Assembly (NCBI GenBank): GCA_963989385.1
Contig: OZ022512.1
Location: forward strand, 25,379,899-25,443,898
Source of the DNA: Ctena decussata
Lineage: Eukaryota > Mollusca > Bivalvia > Lucinida > Lucinidae
Direction: 5' to 3'
Length of the DNA stretch: 64,000 bases
Positions 33,401 through 45,400 of this stretch are shown here, in pieces. The notes beneath the pieces were generated by a model that had not been told where the DNA came from, did not search any database, and saw nothing but the letters and a program-made list of their open reading frames with translations. Both the position numbers and the translations under genes were made by a program. Numbering within the stretch: the first letter of the stretch is position 1; every line of letters starts with the position of its first letter.

Positions 33401-36400
33401 ACCAACAATGTGGTTGTGCGCCCAGCGCAGACTCAGATCAGCCTGGGCAGCCGCCTAGTTTCACCAGAATTTTCGTTGAGCTCAAAGGGTAGCTAAGGGT
33501 CTAAGCTACCTCCATGCGGACAGCAAAGACTCTGATCAGACTGGGCGGATGCCCAGGCTGATCTGAGTCTGCGCTGGGCGCACAACCACATTGTTGGTTT
33601 TGTCGCGTCGCGGCTCAATTATATTAGAAGAAAATTACTGTGAGGCTTAGTGCACCAGCAAGTGTGCACATATGATTCGGGTGCTACACAACACTTTGGA
33701 AGAACTTGTACATTTATAAGAGCAATTTTCAACTTGGGCTCGTTGCATTGGAAAAAATATTCATGTCTTCACTTTGAAAAAATTGTTACTGTTATGCTTT
33801 AAGGCCCGATTTCACGTCACAGTTATAACTCGTATTAACTAGTCCGTGATCTATTTTACCTTAGGGCACAATGTAAAATTTTGGTGTTCCGAATGCTAAT
33901 CCATGTACTAAGTTTGACGTGAAATCGGGCCTAAAACATGAATATACTAAAATGCAGGGTTTTCCCTCACACAGGATTCTGCGTCATTTACTCCCAAAAT
34001 CATTCCTGGGACTCCCAGAAAAAAATCTTGCGAGTCCTCTGGGACTCTCAGATTAAGGGTACAACATAAGCATGGGGTTATGAATTCTGGTGTCTGAAAT
34101 GGTCGCTATTGCTGAATATGGTTAAAGAATCAAATATTTGTTATTTGTTTATAGAATAAAGCACAGAATACCTATTTTCAAACACTTCAGACAACATTAT
34201 TTTTGTTAAATAATAGAACTGGACCCTAGATTTACTGCATGGGATCCTTAAAAACATTAACAAAAATGAGGTTCCAAAGGACTCCTCATATTCTGAATTG
34301 AGGGAAACCTCTGAAAATGGTTTGTTTATTTGTGTTATTAGTCGAGGTGGTGGTGATTATTACAGTAGCAGAGGAAGGAGAAGTAGAAGTAGGTCACCAA
34401 TGTCATCACGGCGGAGACATACAGGAAATAGGGTAAGTTACTTTAACCCTTTTTAGACCGGATACCCGTTTTGGGGACATTATACAAACAGTGCAGACCC
34501 AGTTCAGACGCCGCAAAACGCGGCGTCTGATCAGGGTCTACATTGTTTGCTTACAGGAATTTCTGTGCAAAGTACAATAAAAGTTATAATATTCACCAGA
34601 AACCCCTAAAACTAGTAATGGGATTATCTGAATGATAAGAATGGACAAGTCCACTGGTCGAAAAAAGGGTTAAATACTTCTACTTAATGTGAGACTAGAG
34701 ATTACTATGCCCAATTAAAGGTTATGGCCTGAACTGCTGATACCAGTCCTGTTTTAAAGTTTTTCTTTTTTTTCTGTATTGTATTTGAATACCTTTATTT
34801 ATACATCTTTATTTTTTTTCTGAATCTGTTGCTGCCCAGAAAAAAGGCATTAGAATTATGGACTACACAGCAATTTTCTCATATGACCATTTATGCACAA
34901 CCTCTGGCATCATTCTCTGCATGTCACTTTCTAGTTTTGAGCTCATGGTGGTACCAGCATGGCAGATGCATAAATATGATCTCAATGCATAACACAAATA
35001 TGTCAATTTCAATTAAATAAGACAATTTAGCCATTAAGCCATACCTCAGAGCCCATTTGTTGAAAACTAATGATGTTATTTGTTAACTAAACATCAAAAT
35101 TTCAAAAATATTACCCGCAAAAAAAAAAAAAAGACGATATTTTGCCGAAAAAATGAATGGAGCTTAGCATTGCAAAAGCTGTTCTGTCACATTTCCAGCA
35201 AAAAATATAAAGACATTTGATTTTATTGGTACCAGAAGACTTACATATTCTAAGCAACAACTTTATTTAGCTACGGCCAAGATGTTTGCCACATAGTACC
35301 CTTTCACAGTAAGATATTACCAGTTCTATGAAAATAAACTGAAATTAGTGTGTTGAAAACTTTTTATATGATTTTCTATTTAAGACCGCGTTTACATGAG
35401 CAAAGTTTCTATGTCACAGAAACAAAGAAAGAATGCCAAACATTTTCTGTTTACACGGAGCAAATTATTTGTTCAAAAAGAAAATGTGACATAGAATCTT
35501 TATCAAACAAATTTTGGCAATGAAATTTTTGCTTCAGTGTTTATTTGCAAATATTATTTGTCAAAGCTACCTGCAGCAATGAAACAAAATCTTTATTACA
35601 TTTTCCACGCTTATAGCAAAGTTCTTTGTTACATAAACTTTAGCGAAGTTCTCCCTTTACATGGACATATTTAATTTATCGAAGTTACTTTACCATATAT
35701 ATTTGTCAAAGAAACATTGTCATAATTTTGCATTTACACGAGCGCATTTTTCTGTGGCAAACAATCTTTGTCACAGAAACTTTGCCTGTGTAAAAGCAGC
35801 TTTAGTGACACCACAAAACCAACAAAGTAGCATGTGCGCCCAGGGAAGTTGGTCATGTTATGTTGTGGCTCATTTTCGGATGTAATTTACCCGCAAAAGG
35901 AACTTTGCATTAGATTAAAAGGTAACTATGCTTGGCAACACACATGAAAAGGTAAAAGGTTTGGTATGTTGGTTGGACACATCAGAATTCTCTTTTACTT
36001 ATGGCCATTTTATCTTCCTTTTAGGATGACCCTGAACCGTCAAAATGTCTAGGAGTGTTTGGTCTCAGCTTATACACACAGGAGAGAGATCTTCGAGAGG
36101 TCTTCAGCAGATACGGAACTCTGGATGAGTGTAACATTGTGTATGATAGACAGGTAACTGACATGAAGTAATGCCTATGTTGTAACTGTTCGTGACTTAC
36201 ATGTTTCAGGATTTATCGCATTTGTCATTTAAAGTTTGACAATTCATAGCTCCAGATAAAGATAATTCACAGATAATTTTTGTTATTTCTCAACGAAAAC
36301 ATAAAATCATCTGAGGCATCCCAGCATATGCTTTGACAGTTCTAATGAGGGATCACAACATATGAGCCGCGACACGAGAAAACCAACAATGTGGTTGTGC

Positions 36401-39400
36401 GCCCAGCACAGACTCAGATCAGCCTGGGCATCCGCCCAGTCTGATCAGAGTCTTCGCTGTCCGCATGAAGGTAGCTTAGACCCTTAGCTACCCTTTAAGT
36501 GCTTAGTGTAGAGTCTAATCGGACTGGGCGGATGCCCAAGCTGAGCTGAGTTTGCGCTGGGCGCACGACCACATTGTTGGTTTTCTCGCGTCGCGGCTCA
36601 AATGTTTTCATTCAGAAATAAGGAAAATTATCCTAGAAACCCCACCTTATCTGGATCAGTGTCAGATACTTCAGGACTCAGTTGCCATCAAAATCAAAAT
36701 TTATTATACTTATAAACTAAATCTCTTCTGTTAATCAGAAAATACTCATGGCAATTTTTATGTGCCCAGTTTTGTAAAAAAAACAGATGTACTATGTCAT
36801 AGGGCTGTCCATCCCTCTCTAAACATTCTTGTGGGTGCCATAGCTCAGTAACCGTTTGGGATATCTTCATGAAACTTTATAGCTTTGTACAAGAGGTGGC
36901 AAATTTTAACAGTGGCAAACAAAAAAAAACAAAAAAAAAACTAATAATGATAATCATTGTGTACCACATAGGTAAAATTTTGTTTCTTTTTCTCTTTCAG
37001 TCTGGAAGATCGCGGGGATTTGCCTTTGTATACTTTAGAAATGTAGACGATGCTATAGAGGTATGTAAGACTTTAGTTCTCTAAATTCTTGACCTAAACT
37101 TGCTGTTAAAGTGGATGGATAGATCTCCATGCTTAACCACTATTTTTACGAGAGGGATGGACTTTGTGAATTCGTGTTTGCTTACTTGAAAGGTGTAACT
37201 CTTCCAAAATGGGTGAGCAAATTCTTTTACAGTTTGCGCCACATTTGAAGCAAGAGAGGACTTCTAACTAGATGGAGATTTAAATGATCAGAACTTGTGT
37301 TTTTGATTTTGCCTCCTTAAGGCTGAATCGTTAACCCTTTCATTACTCAGAAATAAACAATGCGAATTTCAATAAGTTGGCAATTAAGTGGACAAACTCT
37401 GACAGTGCATTAATGCTTTCCGTATTATGCCAGTTGTAACCAGCATAATTCACTTAGATTGATGCTAATATAGTCTAATTATAGCTGCTAATAAATATAC
37501 AACTATTAAAAGCAGAAAATATCATGCCTCATCATTTGCTTTACAACAGTAAAAGATGATATAATAACACTGCTGGAGGGCTGGAAACATCTGCCAGTTC
37601 TTAATATAGATGCTACACATGGTTTTCAGCTTGCTGGAAATGTAAATGAGGTGAGAGGAGACACATCAAATGTTATGAATGATGCATTTTGTCCTGCTGC
37701 TGTCCATATTTCAGTGTCGCTGCAAGTAGGTCTTTGCTGACTTAACAGACTTTCCCATGACCACCCTTACATGGAACTGTATGCTCATAACTGCATCCAA
37801 TATCATTACAGTTCAAAACTGATTAAAGTCATAAAAGCTAGGAGACAAGAAATACCAATGCAGGCAGTGAAGGAGCAGTCTGATCAGGGTCTGCTTTGTT
37901 TTGATTGAACCAGCAGATTTATAAAACATACAGTAATAAAGTAAACTGGCTTGGCGTTGCCTCCATATGTCCATGGTTCTGTGTAACTCTAAAAACCGAT
38001 TAGTCAGTCTGTAAACAGACCTGTCATGATCATAAAGCGGTAGAGACCATTACAATTAATGGTAAGATGGAGATAAAATACAGTTCTTACTGTGGGTCCT
38101 TTAATATTGTAGGCCAAAGAAAGATGTGTAGGAATGGATATAGATGGCAACAAAATTCGCTGTGATTTCTCGATCACGCGGAGAGCCCACACTCCCACCC
38201 CCGGACTTTATCTCGGCAGACCTACTTATGGATCGTAAGTTGAATCTTTTATATTGAACATACCTCGAAATATACATGTTTTGTATATTTCTGACAGGCG
38301 AAAGACAGATGCTCTGGAATAGAAATCGATGGGAGGAGTATTCGAGTGGATTATTCAATAACAAGGAGAGCACATACCCCAACACCCGGTATTTATTTGG
38401 GAACACCAACATAGTAAGTCATTATTGGTTGCCTTTTCCTCTCGGTGACAGCTGTTTTGTGTTAAAATAAATCAGTTCAAAGCTATTATTTACCAGACAT
38501 TAGCAACATAAATCAGGTAATAAAAAAAGACTAACAAGGGCTCAGTTGCCCATGGCCCCTAAACTTTGGGCTGGGCCACACAATGTCGGAAGAAAATTGC
38601 CATATTAATGCAGCTTTATGATTTACAGCAGTCTTCAGCCTCTGAAGAAAAGGTTTTTCCCAGTTAATTGTTCTGGAGTTTTCTTGGTAATAGTGGTGAC
38701 AGTTGAGATAGCATTCGATCTTCAAACAAGTTTGCCTACGTACTGGTCAGACAATGGAATGCTGCATTTCTGATACTTCTGAAAATTTGATGGAATATTC
38801 CCAGCTGACTGAGGAAAAACTGTCTTATTAAAGGTTGGAGGCAGGCACTGTAGTAGAACGTATACTTTTGATACTACAAGAGCAGCAGATAAAAGAGGGT
38901 ACTGCGGATAATTCAAAGATAATTTTTCTTATTTCTCAATGAAAACATAGGTTGTGACCTGTATGTTTTTATGCAGAAATATGGAAAATTATCCCTAAAT
39001 ATCCCTGTTACCCTTCTTATCTGGAGCACTGGTACAGCTGAGTTACTACACAGTGACACTGAGGAAGAAGTACCTTTGCAGAATCAAAGAGCAGTCTTAT
39101 CAGAGTCCACTCCATTTTTTTCTGCCAGCAAAAATTTTGACTCTTCAACCAGTAGTAAAATCATAAAATCAGCATTTTCAAATTTTGGGATAACTCTAGT
39201 TGTACACTTAAACCTTTTCTGTCATTTAGTCAAAGGGAAACAAATTTAGAATTTCCTGGTAGTGCTGTGGAAGACACTGCCATCCAAAAAGGAGTCAGGT
39301 CCTTAAGGAAAGAATTTTCTTCCTTTAAAAGTTGATCTAGACTGAGAAGGGAGAAAATGGCAGAGTTTCTTTTCCTGAAATTGTACCCATTCACCTGAAG

Positions 39401-42400
39401 ATATCCTTATATGAGTCGCAACACAAAACCAAAAAGAGGCATGTGAGCCCAGAAAAATCTAAGATTAGACTGGACGGCTGGGCTGATCAGAATCTTGGCT
39501 ATGCACTTAAAGGGGAGCTAAGGGAATCTTCGCTATGCACTTAAAGGAATGCTAAGGGTCAAAGCTACCTTCATGCTGACACTAAGACTCTGATTAGATT
39601 GGCAGATGGCAGATCCCTATGCTGATCTTGGTCGTCATATGATGCATATGCCTTTTTGTTGTTTTTGTCATGTTGCGGCTTATTTAATAGAAATAAGAGG
39701 GATTGGGTGATGACTAGGAATAATTTTAGTCCCATCTCTATATAAACGAATGCTGTGACCCCTATTAGACTTTGGGGTCAGAATATTAGATGAGAAATGT
39801 CAATAAAGTGGCATGTGCTCCCACCAAAGACTCAAATCAGATTGGGCATCTGCCCAGTCTGATCAGAGTCTTTGCTGTCAGCATGGAGCATCGAGATAGC
39901 TTAAAGGCTTAGCTACTCCTTAAGCGACTCTGATCAGACTAGGTGGATGTCAAGGCTGACCTGAGTCTTTGCTGGGCGCACATGCCACTACATTGGTTTT
40001 GTTGTGTTAAAATCTGCTTAAAATCTGAAACTGATAATTTCATTTCAGTCGTAACAGTGACTATAGCAGCAGTTATGGTGGTGGAGGAGGCGGTTATGAG
40101 CGAGGGGGATATAGGAGTAGAAGGTCCCCATCACCATACAAAAGAAGTCGGTATTCAAGATCACGGTCAAGGTCATATTCACCTCGTAAGTATAGTATTG
40201 AGTTTAATACAGTGAGAGGTCGAGGTTTTGTGCAATAGTGTAGCAAGACAGGCAAAGAGACACCACTTACAATCAGATAAACATCAAAATAGTGCAATAG
40301 AGATAAGATTAAGTGACATCTTTGAAACAAAATAATATACATAAAATGAGTTTATTTTTGACATTAATTGAATTTATCATATGACGTAGCATCTGAGAGT
40401 GTAATAAAGTCATGCATTAAAAACGATAATCCACTAGTGGATTAAATATGCAAATTACGTCCTAATGTTATGCGTTGACGTCCATAAAACGTCGCGTTTT
40501 CTAATGGCGGAATCATGACATTTTTATTGCAAAATTTGCTAATAAAATGCGATTTAGTGTCATATGATAAATAGAATCTTGCATTCATGCTCCTGTATTA
40601 CTGAATTTATTAAACTCGGTGGTGAAACGATAAGATGCTCGGCAGAGCCTTGCATCTTTATCTTTTTCCCCAACTCATTTAATAAATTCAGTAATACATG
40701 AGCCTCGCATCTTATCGTTTCACCAACGAGTTTAATAAATTCGGTAATACAGGAGCACTCCGCATTCATGCTCCTGTATTACTGAATTTATTAAACTCGT
40801 TCGTGAAACGATAAGATGCTCGGCAGAGCTTCGCATCTTATCTTTTTCCCCAACTCGTTTAATAAATTCAGTAATACATGAGCACGCATGTAAGATCCTC
40901 TATTTGTTTATAGTTGAGACTGGAAACACTAGAACTGTTCTTACAACTGTGAACATACTTTCAGTACATGCAGAAATTACACAGATTTTAACTTGAGCTT
41001 GTATCTGGTCTGGTCAATACAAATCTAGAAATTTTACTCTGAGAAACAAAGAATACAATAGTGGAAACAGGAGTTTTCAAATATTAAGTCTCTGGAATTT
41101 TTGTTTTTCAAGATGGCTCCAGATTTCTTACTGATATTGTCACAGATTCTCATTGAAGAACTTGAAGTTCAAATACCTTTCAGAGATAATCTTTTTAATG
41201 TCACAGATTCTTTATTCTGTGGTTATATATGACACTGTGAGAGACAAATTAGGCAAATTCAGAATTTATGTACAAACTAGAATTTCACCACCAATTTTGT
41301 CCCAGCTGCTGCAAGCAGATGCAATATAGGAGTTGGATTTCACATTAGTTCAATCGTATGAGCTGCAACACAAGAAAACCAACAAAGTAGTTGTGCAGCG
41401 AGCGCATTCAGATCAGTCTGGGCATTCGCCCAGTCAGATCAGACAGATGCCCAGACTGATCTGAGTCTTTGCTGGGAGCAATGCCACTTCGTTGGTTTTG
41501 TCGTGTCGCGGCTCATATGGTTGCTAACACTAGTGACCACTCTGGTATGTTAGGGTGGCAGTTGTGACTTAGAGTTTCCCAGAATTCTTGTCCAGTGTTT
41601 GGTGGCTGTTTTTTCCTTGTCCCTTACCCTATGTTGTTGTCGTCTTTTTCTTTGACAGGTCGCTATTGAGGTATAACTTGCGGAACAAAGACCTTCAGTA
41701 GATCATCATACAAACCCATTGATCATCATTGTAAATCATTATCATCATCGGTGTTTTTCCTGTTGCCTTGTTGAGATCTTGTTGATTTGCAGAGCTCAAA
41801 AATAAGTCCAAAGTGGGGGCTATGCATTTTCCTGTTTTCAGAGCTCTAGATAAGAGGGAGTATTTGATGATAATTAAGGATAATTTTTCTTGTTTCTCGT
41901 TGAAACCATATGTTGTGACCCCTCATCTGAACCGTCTCGACAAGACGGTTCAGATGAGGGGTCACAACATACATTTTAATGCAGAGTTAACGAAAATTAT
42001 CCCTAATTTTCACCAAATACTCCCTCTTATCTAGAGCTCTGTTTTGTATTAAAAGACAGGAGTTCTAGAAATGGAGACTAATTTTTTAACAGTAACCATT
42101 ACAAGTAGACACATAATTTTTTTAACAGTAACCATTACAAGTACATGTAGACACATCTTGCAACAACTCATAAATACTTGGGCTCGGTTGTTTAAAGCAT
42201 CTATAACTCGAGAAAGTTGTTTCTTAGGATTTGTTAAGTCCTACATTATAAATACAGTCAAGTGTTAATACTTTTTGCCAAAAAAAGGCAGTGTTTTTCA
42301 CTTACACTATGTTAGAAATTTTAACATATTGTTGACTAATGAAACGATGTCGTTAATTTTGAACAGCTGGGCACTGTTCAACATCATATCACTATGAATG

Positions 42401-45400
42401 TAATGACATTGCATTGATATTGAAATGATGTTGTTTCAACACTGTGGAGGGTTTATAGAGAAAGAAGAAATTAATTCCAGTATTATCAGCAGATAATACA
42501 GATATTGTCTTATCTATAGAGGCATTGAAATGCAAAGCCTTAAATATGAACAAATACCTTATCAAAGTGATACTTATGAAATTCAAACACAATATTTAAT
42601 ATGAAAAAGTGAGAGTAAAATTCAAAATACCACTCCCGGAATATGGCTTATTTTGAGCTCTGAAATGAAGTAAAGCATTGTTTGTGTTCATCCACACACT
42701 GATAATTGTAAAGTTTGCCAACAAGAGTACCGTATTTCTTTGGTTATAAGATAGAGTTTTTATTTTCCAAAACAGTCATAAATATTTAGGTCTTTAGATT
42801 GATTTGGAAAAGAATAACCATTTTCTAGCTGAATAACACAAGACTGCTCTGCATATCGTATATGCTGTTATTTTCGTGGGTTCAAAATTTTGCGGTTTAG
42901 GGGCAGAAACATAACCATTAATTTTCGTGATTTTTAATTTTGGCAGTTAGCAACATGTGCAAAAAGCAAAATTGCTTCAATTTCATTTGAGCTTGCTCTT
43001 TCATTAACCTGCGGCCACAGGTTAATGAAAGAACTGGCTCAAATGAAAAGTACCAGGCTTTACCGAAGCAAACAGAAACAAAATATATGGACGCTGTGTC
43101 TACTGATGATACTTTGTAGAAACGGGAAATTATTTCGCGATTTTAATGTTCGCGGTTTCTAAGTGACCGCAAAATATGGAACACCGCAAAAATTATTGCG
43201 TATACGGTATTTACCATAAGTTTTGAAAGATTAACTCCCATCTTACAACCAATTAAATACAGAAACAACATTTGCGACTGAGTTTTAACTTACATGTAAA
43301 TAAATAATAATTCTCAGTGTTCCTTTTGAGGAACAAAATGCAGCACAATGTTGACAGTATTACATCACTTAGATATTTCATTTCACATTCAGATATTGCT
43401 TTTGTGCATTCATTTTAGCATCCTACATGTGTATTCTCCAGAAATTAATGCTTTTGTGTATGTATTTCCTTGAAGTGCTTATCTTGAACAAGTAGATTTA
43501 CTTCCATCAAGCACTCGTCTTGAACAAATTTGAAATATGAACAACTGTACACTTACTTTCCTCATCTGTTTGTACACAAACAAATGTTTTTTCATATCCT
43601 ATTGTATATATAGTCAGTGAAGGACTTGGAAAAATTTTAAAATTGGCACAAGCAATACAGAATATAAGAAAAGGGCTAATTTTTAACAGTGAAAGAAGAT
43701 TGGTTTGTAGTACTCAGGAAAAAGGGAGAACAAACTCTAGATGACAGAGCCCTAGATAAGAGGGAGTATTTGGTGATAATTACGGATAATTTTTGTTATT
43801 TCTGGATAAAAACACATGTTGTGACCCCTCATCTGAACCGTCTCGAGACGGTTCAGATGAGGGGCCACAACATATGGTTTCAATGACAAATAAAGAAAAT
43901 TATCCCTCAATTATCATCAAATACCCCCTCTTATCTAGAGCTCTGAGATGAGGTGGGATTTTGAGGATAATTTGTAAGAGAATTTTTTTCTTCTTCATGA
44001 AAACATGTTGTAATCCCACTTTAGAGCTGTCTCAGCAAGCCAGTTCTTTTGAATGAGGGTATTCAACACAATGTTTTTATGCAGAAATATGAAAAATTTC
44101 ACCTCAATTATCCTTTTCTTACCTAGAGAACGGAGAAAGGGAAAAATGACAAGCTTTAGGAGTAGAAAAGGTGTCATAGGTTTGTGTGACCAGTAAAGTT
44201 TGAGATCAGCCTGTTGTCTAATCGAGTCCAGCACTGTAGAAAAGGGAGATTATTTGGTTGTAGAAAAGGGAGATTATTTGGTGATCATTAGGGATCATTT
44301 GTGTTAATTCTGAGTAAAAAGCAAACAGCAAGGGCTTAGACCAGCCTGCTCTTCAGCATGGTAAGTTCAGACCCTTTGCTGTTCCCGGACATCAGGTATG
44401 GACCCCTAAGGAATCTGCAGGCACAAAATGAAAGCTGTAGATAGACTGCACAAGTTCATAGATTGGTTTGCGCTTTGACTATTCGATTAATTGTTAAGCC
44501 CCCTTCATGTGTGACATTGCTCATTAATCACATTAGAAGCGCTGACTCCTCATTAGAGTTTTCCCAGGAAGGCCATTCTGATGATGGGTCACAGCATACA
44601 TTTTTAGGGAGAACTATAAAATATGGCAGAATTGTCACGTACCTCGAACTTTTTTGGTCACTGCTTTTTTTTTTTGGTGGTGGGGGGGGGGGGGGGGGAT
44701 TAATCTGTTTTTCACATTTGATTTGCTTCATATTTGATTTGCTATTAAAAGTTTTTAATGAGTCTTATAGAGTCTTTTAGCTAATCCTGCTATGAACACC
44801 TGGGACTGTTCTGAATCTTTGCTGTAAGCACATGCACTAAGACACCTATTTCTACGATGCAGTTCAGTCAGTGAAAATCTGATGTTAGTGTTATATAACA
44901 AGACTTAAGGTAGATTTAAGTTGTAGAGTTTAAAAGAATTAACAGAATTCTATTTTGTATTAACAAGGTATGGGAAGATAGAAAAATGAAGTTTTTGAAG
45001 AAAGAAAATAAAGCTGTGAATGAAGATAGAAATTAGAAATGAAGCTAGGATAGAAATCGAAGATAAGAATAATGAAGTTTTGGAAGAAGGAATGAAGTTT
45101 TGAAGAATAGTTAACGAAGAAAGAAGTTTGAGAATTGAGAACTTTTCGAAAAATAAGAAAATGAGAAAAGAAGATTTAATGAAATGGTATTGGTATGCTT
45201 GGAATAGGGATAAAAGATAGAAGAAGCTTTGAGATTGAAGAATTACCCAAAATGGAGTATTTCGAGGTAATTTTGGTGTTTTGGTCATAAAAAATATTCA
45301 GTGATAGCTGATCATACCTTGCACAGATTTTAAATGTGAGCAAATTAAGGGGCAAATTTTTTAAACTAATCTAAGTGATACCAGTATACAAAAGCATGCA

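Noticed and set aside
44950..45288. 112-codon minus-strand Phe/Leu/Ser-rich frame
   Set aside because: Complement of a GAAGA-rich low-complexity tract; no domain, no splice context.
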